Made by a program: the position numbers and the translations under genes. Source: Candidatus Zixiibacteriota bacterium (GTDB lineage: Bacteria; Zixibacteria; MSB-5A5; GN15; PGXB01). From it: a stretch of 64,000 nucleotides of DNA. Numbering within the stretch: position 1 is the stretch's first letter; every line of letters starts with the position of its first letter. Under the pieces are notes generated by a model that saw only the letters and a program-made list of their open reading frames with translations, did no database searches and was not told where the DNA came from. Positions 20,601-29,609 of the stretch are shown here, one piece after another. The stretch lies in contig JAFGAL010000001.1 of assembly GCA_016933695.1 (NCBI GenBank), positions 124,001 to 188,000 on the forward strand. Direction: 5' to 3'.

Positions 20601-20875
20601 CGCTCGATCAACCCGCCGAGGTTCGTCTGCCGAAAGTGTTTATCGAACCGCCGACCGTCGACGAAACCGAGGAACGTCAGCTGGGTCGAATCGAAACGCC
20701 GCGTGCTCCCGCCGAGTGGCGCAAACGCAACTTCGCCGAGGTGGAAGTCACATTTTCGATCGACGAGGCGACCCACGAGGCATGCCGTTGTCTGCGGTGT
20801 GATCTGGAGTATACCCGGCCCAAGGAAGAAGAAGAAGAAGAAGCGACCACAGCCGTAGCCGCTGGAGGTAAATAA
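17678..20875 (+). CDS. NuoF/HndC-like flavoprotein fused to GltD/NfnB-like FAD-NAD(P) oxidoreductase
   Basis: [21 protein letters not shown] (FMN/NADH), [14 protein letters not shown]...C (4Fe-4S), then [15 protein letters not shown]...[16 protein letters not shown] (GltD Fe-S), [37 protein letters not shown] and [19 protein letters not shown]. Confidence 0.93.
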   Translation: [1065 protein letters not shown]

Positions 20876-20878
20876 TAC

Positions 20879-21556
20879 ATGATAACACTATACATAAACG
20901 GCCTGAAAGTCTCGGTGGAAGAGGGCACGACGCTGTTGGAGGCGGCCCAATTTTTGGGCTTTCCTATTCCCACGCTGTGCCACATGGAGGGGCTGACGCC
21001 GTACGGCGCCTGTCGCCTGTGCGTGGTGGAGATCGGAGAGGGAGACCGCACCCGGCTGGTGTCATCGTGCACCTATCCCGCCGAAGAGGGACTGCATGTC
21101 CGAACCGCATCGGTACGGGTGATGCGGGCGCGGCGCATGGTCCTGGAGCTTCTGCTGGCAACCTGCCCGCAATCGAAAGTCATTCAGGATCTGGCGTCGA
21201 AGTTCGAAATCCGTCAGCAGAGATTCCGTCAGGAATACGACGACTGCATTCTCTGCGGTCTGTGCGTGCGCATGTGTGAGGAGCAGATGGTCGCCAAGGC
21301 GATCGGGTTCCGCGGCCGCGGCGAGACCCGCAGTATCGGGACACCGTTCGACGTGCCGTCGGATGTCTGTCGCCTGTGCGGCGGATGCATTTACGTCTGC
21401 CCGGCCTGCACCCTGCGATGCACCTATACCGAACCGGAGAAGGCGATCTGCGGCGGATGCGCCAACCTGGCGCCCCCGTGTCTGAAGAAAGACAGTTTTG
21501 ATGACATGATGTGTTACATGGACCCCTGTGTGGCATGTGAGATCAAGAAAGATTGA
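20879..21556 (+). CDS. NuoG/HoxU-like ferredoxin subunit ([2Fe-2S] plus [4Fe-4S])
   Basis: CHMEGLTPYGACRLCVVEIGEGDRTRLVSSC; CILCGLCVRMCEEQM; CRLCGGCIYVCPACTLRC. Confidence 0.9.
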   Translation: MITLYINGLKVSVEEGTTLLEAAQFLGFPIPTLCHMEGLTPYGACRLCVVEIGEGDRTRLVSSCTYPAEEGLHVRTASVRVMRARRMVLELLLATCPQSKVIQDLASKFEIRQQRFRQEYDDCILCGLCVRMCEEQMVAKAIGFRGRGETRSIGTPFDVPSDVCRLCGGCIYVCPACTLRCTYTEPEKAICGGCANLAPPCLKKDSFDDMMCYMDPCVACEIKKD

Positions 21557-21578
21557 CGTTATCTGGAGGAATAGAAAG

Positions 21579-23168
21579 ATGTCGATTACCCTTTCGAGAG
21601 TAAATACTTCAGCCGCAACGCTGACTAAAAACCGGACCGAGGGTTCGGTGACGCCCAACTCGGGTATGTGTGTGACCTGTGTCGACGGCTGTATCGGCAT
21701 GTGTGAAATCGGGAAATCCGCCTACCGGGGTCATGAGGTTATTTATCCCCAACCCTTCGGCGTGATTACCACGGCATCGGAAAAATCCTACCCCGTGGAC
21801 TATTCGCATTTCAACATCATGGGCACTGCAGTCGGCGCCCACGGTATCGAAGCCGACAGCGACAAGGCGATTTTCCCCAATGTCAACCTCGAAGTGCATT
21901 TCGGGCACGACAAGGGCATTAAATTCCGTTATCCCTGGATCATCCCGGGCATCGGTTCCACCAACATCGCCAAGAACAACTGGGAAGGCCTGGCCATCGG
22001 TTCGGCGCTGGCCGGAACCGGTCTGACTATCGGCGAAAACGTGGTTGGGATGGACATGGAGGCGAAGTTCAAAGACGGCAAAGCCATCGACACCGTCGAT
22101 TTGAAACGCCGTGTCAAACTGTACAAAGACAACATGCGTGACGGCTATGGCGCGATCATCGTGCAGGCCAATGTCGAGGATACGCGACTCGGCACCCAGG
22201 AATACGCCATCAGTGAGCTGGGCGTGCAGATCGTGGAGATGAAATGGGGCCAGGGTGCGAAGAATATCGGCGGCGAGGTCAAGATCAAGGATCTGAAAAA
22301 AGCCCAGGAGTTGTTTGAACGGGGTTATGTCGTTATTCCGAACCCGACCGATCCCGACGTTATCCGGGCGTTCGAACGCGGCGTGTTCAAGGAATTCGAG
22401 CGGCACTCCCGTCTGGGTATGGTTTCCGAGGACGGGTTCGCCCAGCGGGTGGACGAGCTTCGCAAAGCCGGCGCGAAGTATATTTTCCTGAAAACCGGCG
22501 CGTATGCTCCGGCTGATTTGGCGCGGGCGATCAAGTTCTCGTCGAAATACAACATCGATCTGTTGACGGTCGACGGTGCCGGCGGTGGCACCGGTATGAG
22601 TCCCTGGCGCATGATGAACGAATGGGGCGTTCCGCCGGTGGAACTGCACTCCCTGCTGTACAACTACGCCAAGATTTTACATGACAAGGGCAAGCATGTC
22701 CCGACGCTGGCGGTGGCCGGCGGATTCACCTTCGAGGATCAAATCTTCAAGGGACTCGCCATCGGCGCACCGTATGTCAAGCTGGTCGGCATGGCGCGCA
22801 GTCCGATTGCCGCGGCCATGGTCGGCAAGACTATCGGCACCGCCATCGACAACGGCCAACTGCCGGTGTACGTGGAGCGCTTCGGGTCCAGTCGCGACGA
22901 GATTTTTGTCACGTCCGGCACCCTGCGCAAGGAAATCGGCGACCACGAGTTTGAGACGCTTCCGACCGGAGCGATCGGGCTGTACACGTACTATGAACGC
23001 CTCGCCCAGGGCCTGCGCCAGCTGATGTGCGGCTCGCGCAAGTTCAACATCGACAGCATCACCCGCACCGACATCGCGGCGCTGACGCACGAGGCGGCCG
23101 AGGTTTCCGGCATCCAGTACATAATGGACGTCGACAAGAAGGAAGTTGCGGACATTCTGAACGGATAG
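21579..23168 (+). CDS. FMN-binding glutamate synthase-family (GltB central domain-like) protein
   Basis: TVDGAGGGTGMSPWRMMNEWGVP, VAGGFTFEDQIFKGLAIGAPYVKLVGMARSPIAAAMVGK. Start refined to ATG 21579 after TGGAGGA. Confidence 0.9.
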   Translation: MSITLSRVNTSAATLTKNRTEGSVTPNSGMCVTCVDGCIGMCEIGKSAYRGHEVIYPQPFGVITTASEKSYPVDYSHFNIMGTAVGAHGIEADSDKAIFPNVNLEVHFGHDKGIKFRYPWIIPGIGSTNIAKNNWEGLAIGSALAGTGLTIGENVVGMDMEAKFKDGKAIDTVDLKRRVKLYKDNMRDGYGAIIVQANVEDTRLGTQEYAISELGVQIVEMKWGQGAKNIGGEVKIKDLKKAQELFERGYVVIPNPTDPDVIRAFERGVFKEFERHSRLGMVSEDGFAQRVDELRKAGAKYIFLKTGAYAPADLARAIKFSSKYNIDLLTVDGAGGGTGMSPWRMMNEWGVPPVELHSLLYNYAKILHDKGKHVPTLAVAGGFTFEDQIFKGLAIGAPYVKLVGMARSPIAAAMVGKTIGTAIDNGQLPVYVERFGSSRDEIFVTSGTLRKEIGDHEFETLPTGAIGLYTYYERLAQGLRQLMCGSRKFNIDSITRTDIAALTHEAAEVSGIQYIMDVDKKEVADILNG

Positions 23169-23297
23169 GATACGACCTGATTTTACCTGACAGGTATTCG
23201 CGTTAACGGCGCGCCGCCTCGCATCCGGGGCGGCGCGTTTCGGCACGGATCGGATGAAGCCCATGCCGGCGGTTCACCCGGTGGGAAAGGGACGCCC

Positions 23298-26200
23298 ATG
23301 AACCACCCGAAAACAGCAATCGACCGACTGCTCTCCGCCCTGCAGGAGCGGACCAAGGAATTGAACTGCCTGTACCGGATCGAAGAAATTCTCAGCAACC
23401 GTTCCCGCCAGCCCCGCGATGTCATTCCCGACATCATGCAGGCTCTCCCCTCAGGATGGCAGCACCCCGAACGGTGCCAGGTCAAAATCACATTCGAGGA
23501 TCATCAGTATACCACGCCGGGATACGTCGAACCGTCGTCGGAGTGCAGTGCCGATATCGTGATCCAAAACATTGTGGTCGGCACCATCAGTGTGTCGTAC
23601 CCCGGATCGATGCCAGTACTTGACAGCGGCCCGTTTTTAAAAGAGGAAATCCGCCTGACCCAAACCGTTGCGCGACGGCTGGGGCATTATATCATGCACC
23701 AGAAAATGCACCGGTTCATCAGCGAATGGAAACCGTTCGAAAAAGACCGCACCGCCGATGCCACGGGCGGAGCACAGGTCGTGCTGGAACTGCTTCGCCA
23801 AACCGATCCGGAATTGTATCTGCGCATCTCCCGCCGCATGCTTAACCAGCTGTGCTGGAATTCCGTGCCGGAGGCGGAGCGCCTTCTGCATGAGTTGTGC
23901 GCCGATCACGAACGCATCGATCACGGTCTGACCGACGATCAGAACCGTCCGCAGACCCACCGTTCGCTCGGTCTTTCCGCCGAAGCCGGTGCGGTGGCGT
24001 TCAAAATCGCCGCCGACCATTTCAGCGAGGGTGAAATTCTCACGCGTATCCACCAGTGGGTGCATGAAGACAAGCTGAGTTTTCTCTCACAGGTAATCAA
24101 CCGCAACTTGTCGCTGGCGGAGGTGGCCGACGCCATTGACCGCTACAACAATCTCACCGCCGATGAACCGGAGCCGCCTTCACATGCCACCACCGGAGTG
24201 CAGGTGGCGCTGATCCGGCGGTTCCTTTCCGATCAACTGCAGTTTATCAACGTCGGCAAGCACTTCATCACGATTCGGGATTTTTCCCGTCTGCTGGACA
24301 ATGTCATCTTCAGTCCGGAAAGCTACGGCAAACTGGGCGGCAAAAGCGCGGGGATTTTTCTCGCCTCGCGGATTCTCGAACGCAAGGCCGAGGAAAACAA
24401 AGTACTCGGGCGGGTGCACATTCCGAAAACCTGGTACCTCACGTCGGACATCCTGTTGCAATTCATGCACTACAACAATTTCGACGAGGTGGTCGAGCAG
24501 AAATACAAACCGCTCAGTCAGGTGCGATTGGAATATCCAAATGTCGTGCAGTCGTTCAAGGGCGGCCGGTTTTCGCCGGACATCAGGAAGGGACTGGCGC
24601 TGGCGCTGGACGATTTCGGCAACCGCCCGCTGATCGTCCGTTCCTCGAGTCTGCTTGAGGACCGTATCGGAACGGCCTTTTCCGGCAAGTACATCTCGCT
24701 GTTTCTGGCCAATCAGGGTAGCAAGCAGAAACGACTGGATGAACTGACGGACGCAATCGCGGAAGTGTACGCCTCAACCTTCGGGCCGGACCCGATCGAG
24801 TATCGCGCCGAACGAGGACTGATCGATTTCGCGGAAGAAATGGGTATTATTATTCAAGAGGTGGTCGGCACGCGGGTCGGACCGTACTTCCTGCCGTCGT
24901 ATGCCGGCGTGGCGTTCAGCCGCAACGAATTTCGCTGGTCGCCGCGCATTCGCCGCGAAGACGGTCTGATTCGCATGGTGCCGGGACTCGGCACCCGCGC
25001 GGTGGACCGTCTCAGTGACGATTACCCGGTGCTGATCGCCCCCGGTCAGCCGGGACTGCGCACCACGATCGATATCGATGATGCCCGGCGCTACTCCCCC
25101 AATACCATCGACCTGATCGATCTGACGACGCATCGCTTCGAATCCATCGACCTCGATCATTTCCTGAAAAAGTACGGTTGTCATGTTCCCGGCATCAACA
25201 ACATCGTGTCGATTCTCAGCGGCGACACCCTCAAACGCCCCACCGGGCTGGGGATCGATTTCGACCGGGATCAGCTGGTGGCCAATTTCGAGGGATTGAC
25301 CTCCGGGACCAATTTCGTTAAACGCATGCAGGCCATTTTGCAAACACTGGAAGAAGCGATGGGCATGCCGGTCGACGTCGAATTCGCCTCCGACGGCAAG
25401 GAGTTGTACTTACTGCAATGCCGGCCGCAGAGTTATTCCGATGCCGCGCTTCCCGATCCGATCCCGAAAGATATTCCGAGCCGACAGTGTCTCTTCTCCG
25501 CCGACCGTTACGTGTCCAACGGCCGGGTGCCCGATATCATGCACATCGTTTACGTCGATCCCCTGCAATACGCGGAACTGAAAACCCGCAACGAACTGCT
25601 TGCGGTCGGACGAGCGGTCGGCAAACTCAACAGCCTGTTAACGCGACGCAAGTTCATCCTGATGGGACCGGGACGCTGGGGCAGTCGCGGCGATATCAAA
25701 CTTGGCGTCAGTGTCACCTATTCCGACATCAACAACACCGCCGTGCTGATTGAAATCGCCCGACGCAAAGCGGGCTATGTGCCCGATCTGTCGTTCGGAA
25801 CGCATTTCTTCCAGGATCTGGTGGAGGGCGGCATTCGGTATTTGCCGTTGTACCCCGACGATCCCGGCATCATATTCAACGAGCGGTTTCTGACCGAATC
25901 GCCCAATGCGCTCGGTGATCTGCTTCCCGAATTCGCGAGCCTGGACAGGGTCGTGCGGGTGATTGACGTGCCGCGTGTCACCGACGGGATGATTTTGCGG
26001 GTGCTGATGAACGCCGATCTGGACGAAGCGGTCGGGATGCTGGTGCCGCCGTCGCCCGGCGGGCACGCGCTGGGAGTCACGACCCAGACCACCGGGGCCA
26101 ACCGCACCAACTACTGGCAATGGCGGACGCAGATGGCGGAACGTCTGGCGCGGGAGCTTGACGGCCGTCAGTACGGTGTCGCGGGGCTGTATCTGTTCGG

Positions 26201-26483
26201 AAGTTCCAAGAATGCCACCGCCGGGCCGGCCAGCGATATCAATTTGCTGGTGCATGTACGCGGGACCGATGAGCAGTTGCATCGCCTGGAGTTATGGATG
26301 GACGGATGGAGCCGATGTCTGGCAGAGGCCAACTACATTCGCACCGGTTATCGCACCGAAAAGCTTCTGGATGTGCACTATATCACCGACGATGATATCG
26401 CAAACAAATCGAGTTTCGCCGTCAAAATCGGGGCGGTCACCGACGCCGCCGCACCCCTTCCCCTGAAGAGTTATCGGGACTGA
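23298..26483 (+). CDS. Chimeric protein: sensor-like N-terminus, PPDK N-terminal (PEP/pyruvate-binding, ATP-grasp) domain, C-terminal nucleotidyltransferase domain
   Basis: RPLIVRSSSLLEDRIGTAFSGKYISLF...YLLQCRPQS (PPDK_N); C-terminal GLYLFGSSKNATAGPASDINLLVHV (NTase GS-D-x-N-like). Confidence 0.8.
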   Translation: MNHPKTAIDRLLSALQERTKELNCLYRIEEILSNRSRQPRDVIPDIMQALPSGWQHPERCQVKITFEDHQYTTPGYVEPSSECSADIVIQNIVVGTISVSYPGSMPVLDSGPFLKEEIRLTQTVARRLGHYIMHQKMHRFISEWKPFEKDRTADATGGAQVVLELLRQTDPELYLRISRRMLNQLCWNSVPEAERLLHELCADHERIDHGLTDDQNRPQTHRSLGLSAEAGAVAFKIAADHFSEGEILTRIHQWVHEDKLSFLSQVINRNLSLAEVADAIDRYNNLTADEPEPPSHATTGVQVALIRRFLSDQLQFINVGKHFITIRDFSRLLDNVIFSPESYGKLGGKSAGIFLASRILERKAEENKVLGRVHIPKTWYLTSDILLQFMHYNNFDEVVEQKYKPLSQVRLEYPNVVQSFKGGRFSPDIRKGLALALDDFGNRPLIVRSSSLLEDRIGTAFSGKYISLFLANQGSKQKRLDELTDAIAEVYASTFGPDPIEYRAERGLIDFAEEMGIIIQEVVGTRVGPYFLPSYAGVAFSRNEFRWSPRIRREDGLIRMVPGLGTRAVDRLSDDYPVLIAPGQPGLRTTIDIDDARRYSPNTIDLIDLTTHRFESIDLDHFLKKYGCHVPGINNIVSILSGDTLKRPTGLGIDFDRDQLVANFEGLTSGTNFVKRMQAILQTLEEAMGMPVDVEFASDGKELYLLQCRPQSYSDAALPDPIPKDIPSRQCLFSADRYVSNGRVPDIMHIVYVDPLQYAELKTRNELLAVGRAVGKLNSLLTRRKFILMGPGRWGSRGDIKLGVSVTYSDINNTAVLIEIARRKAGYVPDLSFGTHFFQDLVEGGIRYLPLYPDDPGIIFNERFLTESPNALGDLLPEFASLDRVVRVIDVPRVTDGMILRVLMNADLDEAVGMLVPPSPGGHALGVTTQTTGANRTNYWQWRTQMAERLARELDGRQYGVAGLYLFGSSKNATAGPASDINLLVHVRGTDEQLHRLELWMDGWSRCLAEANYIRTGYRTEKLLDVHYITDDDIANKSSFAVKIGAVTDAAAPLPLKSYRD

Positions 26484-26593
26484 GCGACTTTTTAACGTTT
26501 CCGCTTGACTTCGCTTTTTAAATATCGTAAAAATGGAGTAATTTAATCAAATAAACAATCGGGACATTAATCCCAACCGGGAGTTAACATACA

Positions 26594-27940
26594 ATGGATT
26601 TGGAATTACTTTCGCGGGTGCAATTCGGCCTGACGATCGCATTTCACTACATATTCCCTCCGCTGAGTATCGGTCTGGGACTGATACTGGTCATTATGGA
26701 GGGGATGTATATGAAAACCGGCGACCGGTTGTACCATAACATGACCCGTTTCTGGGTGAAGATTTTCGGATTGATTTTCGCTCTCGGCGTCGCCAGCGGT
26801 ATTGTCATGGAATTCCAGTTCGGCACCAACTGGGCGACATATTCGCGTTTCGTCGGCGACGTGTTCGGAAGCGCGCTTGCGGCCGAGGGGGTGTTCGCGT
26901 TTTTCCTGGAATCGGGATTCCTGGCGATCCTGCTGTTCGGCTGGGACAAGGTCAAACCGCGCACGCATTTCATCTCGACCATTCTGGTGGCGTTCGGAGC
27001 GCATTTCTCGGCGATCTGGATCGTGGTCGCCAACTCCTGGCAACAAACTCCGGCCGGGCACCATATTGTCGGCGTCGGCGACGCCGCCCGCGCCGAGATT
27101 GTCGATTTCTGGCAGGTGGTGTTCAGCCCGTCCTTTCTCGATCGTATCAGCCACGTCTACATGGGCGCCTGGCAGGCGGGGGCGTTTTTCGTTCTCAGCG
27201 TGAGCGCCTTCTATATCCTGCGTAAAAAGCATCTTGATTTTGCGCGCGCTTCGATAAAAATCGCGATTCCGGTCGCGCTCGTAGCCTCGCTCTTGCAGTT
27301 GGCAACCGGGCACAGCAGTGCCGAAACACTGGTGGAAACTCAGCCCGCCAAACTGGCGGCATTCGAAGGACATTATGCTGTCAGCGCGCCGGCCGGCATG
27401 TACCTGTTCGGCTGGGTGAACGAGGAAGACGAAAAAACGATCGGTTTGCAGATTCCCGGTCTGCTCAGTTTTATGATCGGGCTTGATGCCGACACGCCGG
27501 TGACCGGGCTGAAAGCATTCCCGTCGGAGGACCGTCCGCCGGTCAATCTGGTGTTTCAGAGTTATCACATCATGGTTGGGATCGGGATGATTCTGATCCT
27601 GCTGGCTTTATTCAATGCCTACGGCTGGTGGCGCAAATGGCTGTTCGAAAAGCGGTGGTATCTGAAAATCCTGATCATCGCGGTGCTCCTGCCACAACTG
27701 GCCAATCAACTGGGATGGTTTTCAGCGGAAGTCGGCCGTCAGCCGTGGATTGTCTACGGTCTTCTGCGCACGTCGGACGCGCTGTCGGTGAGTGTCGGAT
27801 CGGGCCAGGTGATCACCTCGCTGATTCTGTTTTCGCTGATTTACCTTTTACTATTCGCGCTGTTCATATATCTGCTCAATGAAAAGATTCAACACGGGCC
27901 GGAAATAGAGGCCGCAATACAAGAGGGGCACATGGCATGA
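26594..27940 (+). CDS. cydA: Cytochrome bd ubiquinol oxidase subunit I
   Basis: [79 protein letters not shown]. Confidence 0.97.
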   Translation: MDLELLSRVQFGLTIAFHYIFPPLSIGLGLILVIMEGMYMKTGDRLYHNMTRFWVKIFGLIFALGVASGIVMEFQFGTNWATYSRFVGDVFGSALAAEGVFAFFLESGFLAILLFGWDKVKPRTHFISTILVAFGAHFSAIWIVVANSWQQTPAGHHIVGVGDAARAEIVDFWQVVFSPSFLDRISHVYMGAWQAGAFFVLSVSAFYILRKKHLDFARASIKIAIPVALVASLLQLATGHSSAETLVETQPAKLAAFEGHYAVSAPAGMYLFGWVNEEDEKTIGLQIPGLLSFMIGLDADTPVTGLKAFPSEDRPPVNLVFQSYHIMVGIGMILILLALFNAYGWWRKWLFEKRWYLKILIIAVLLPQLANQLGWFSAEVGRQPWIVYGLLRTSDALSVSVGSGQVITSLILFSLIYLLLFALFIYLLNEKIQHGPEIEAAIQEGHMA

Positions 27941-28965
27941 ACTTCACATTGGATCTCAATACGGTGTGGTTCGGACTGGTCGGGGTGCTGTTCACGGGCT
28001 ATGCGATCCTCGACGGGTTTGACCTCGGTATCGGTGCACTGCATTTATTCACCAAAAGCGACACCGATCGCCGCGTCATGATTAACGCCATCGGCCCGGT
28101 CTGGGACGGCAATGAAGTCTGGCTGGTCACCGGCGGCGGGGCATTGTTCGCGGCCTTTCCGGAAGTGTACGCGACGTCGTTTTCCGGATTTTACATGGCG
28201 ATGATGTTGCTTCTGTTCGGGTTGATTTTCCGTGCCGTGGCAATCGACTTTCGGTCCAAACAACCGATGCGCTGGTGGCGGCAGTTCTGGGATGTCAGTT
28301 TCAGCGTTTCCAGCATTGTCTCAAGCCTGTTGATCGGGGTGGCGCTGGGCAATATCGCCTGGGGCATTCCGCTGAACGAGGAGTTCGAGTTTGTCGGCTC
28401 GTTCTGGGGACTTCTGCACCCCTATGCCCTGCTGGTGGGGGTGACCACCGTGGCGCTGTTCATGATGCACGGCGCGATCTACGCCGTCATGAAAACCGAC
28501 GGGGACCTTCAGGCCAGGGTACGCGGCTGGGTTAATAATACTATTATCATTTTCGTGATCTGCTATGTCATGACAACGCTGGTGACGCTGATTTATGTCC
28601 CGCACATGACCGCCAATCTCAAGGCTTTTCCGGTGCTGTTTATCATCCCGATTCTGAATGCGCTGGCTATTGCCAATATCCCGCGCGAAATTCATCACGA
28701 GCGGGAATTCCGGGCGTTTTTATCGTCGTGCGCGTCGATGGCGGCCCTGTTGGCGTTGTTCGGGATCGGTATGTATCCGAACATGATTTTATCGCGACCG
28801 ATGGTCGATTACAGCCTGACCATATATAACGCGGCATCATCGGCCAAAACGCTTAATATCATGCTGATTATCGCATTGCTGGGTATGCCGCTGGTGATCG
28901 CGTACACGATCAGTATTTACTGGATATTCCGCGGTAAAGTGAAACTGGACGCGAGCAGTTATTGA
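27937..28965 (+). CDS. cydB: Cytochrome bd ubiquinol oxidase subunit II
   Basis: FTGYAILDGFDLGIGALHLF...GPVWDGNEVWLVTGGGALFAAFPEVYATSFSGFY. Confidence 0.97.
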   Translation: MNFTLDLNTVWFGLVGVLFTGYAILDGFDLGIGALHLFTKSDTDRRVMINAIGPVWDGNEVWLVTGGGALFAAFPEVYATSFSGFYMAMMLLLFGLIFRAVAIDFRSKQPMRWWRQFWDVSFSVSSIVSSLLIGVALGNIAWGIPLNEEFEFVGSFWGLLHPYALLVGVTTVALFMMHGAIYAVMKTDGDLQARVRGWVNNTIIIFVICYVMTTLVTLIYVPHMTANLKAFPVLFIIPILNALAIANIPREIHHEREFRAFLSSCASMAALLALFGIGMYPNMILSRPMVDYSLTIYNAASSAKTLNIMLIIALLGMPLVIAYTISIYWIFRGKVKLDASSY

Positions 28966-28990
28966 ACCGGATTGAAAGACGACCAACACA

Positions 28991-29020
28991 AACGGCAGGA
29001 ATAAAGCCTGCCGTTTTTTA
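28991..29020 (+). terminator. Rho-independent terminator after cydB
   Basis: AACGGCAGG-aataaag-CCTGCCGTT-TTTT. Confidence 0.88.
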
Positions 29021-29609
29021 TAAGAATTGTCCGTTAATAAAATCCGGGAAACTTTAGGGAGGAGACTCTCGTCTTATATGATACCAGGCTTGCTGGATAA
29101 ACATTCCGCCATAAAAAATGGCGGGTGCATGTGATCTAGATGACACATGCACCCTTCAAAACGACCATACCTAATGTATTGGCGTGTGTATATCCGGTAG
29201 GTCGCCGCATTTATTCTATCGCCAGATCAGGATGCTAAATTTAGCCTGATCCGACTTACAATCACCTTGCCCCCCCTTTTAAAGGGTCCCGAGGGCAAAG
29301 CAAATTATAATCACAGCATCCAAACTTTATACGTTTTTGATCGGGATGTAAAACAAGTTGTTAGCCCCCGGCTAGGCGGAAAGTCAGGCGGTAAGGTTGT
29401 TTTTGCACTGCCGAGGCGTTACTCATCGGCATCCGTCTAAGGCGGATGCCCCGATCATGAATAAATTACGTCATTTTTCCCTTTTTGTCAATAAGAAAGC
29501 GCATATCACCGATGACATTTTGGCAAAAATCGCAGGAACATAGCCTTCACAGGATGTGTTTACAAAACATATAACTCATTACACCATAATAAAAAACAGG
29601 GGAAAACCG

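Noticed and set aside
20824-20846. GAA trinucleotide run (poly-Glu) at the end of the NuoF-GltD fusion
   Set aside because: Short and at the C-terminus; probably a low-complexity tail rather than a phase-variable tract.
23298-26483. Annotation as phosphoenolpyruvate synthase
   Set aside because: Only the PPDK N-terminal ATP-grasp part is recognisable. No phosphohistidine motif or PEP-binding barrel was seen.
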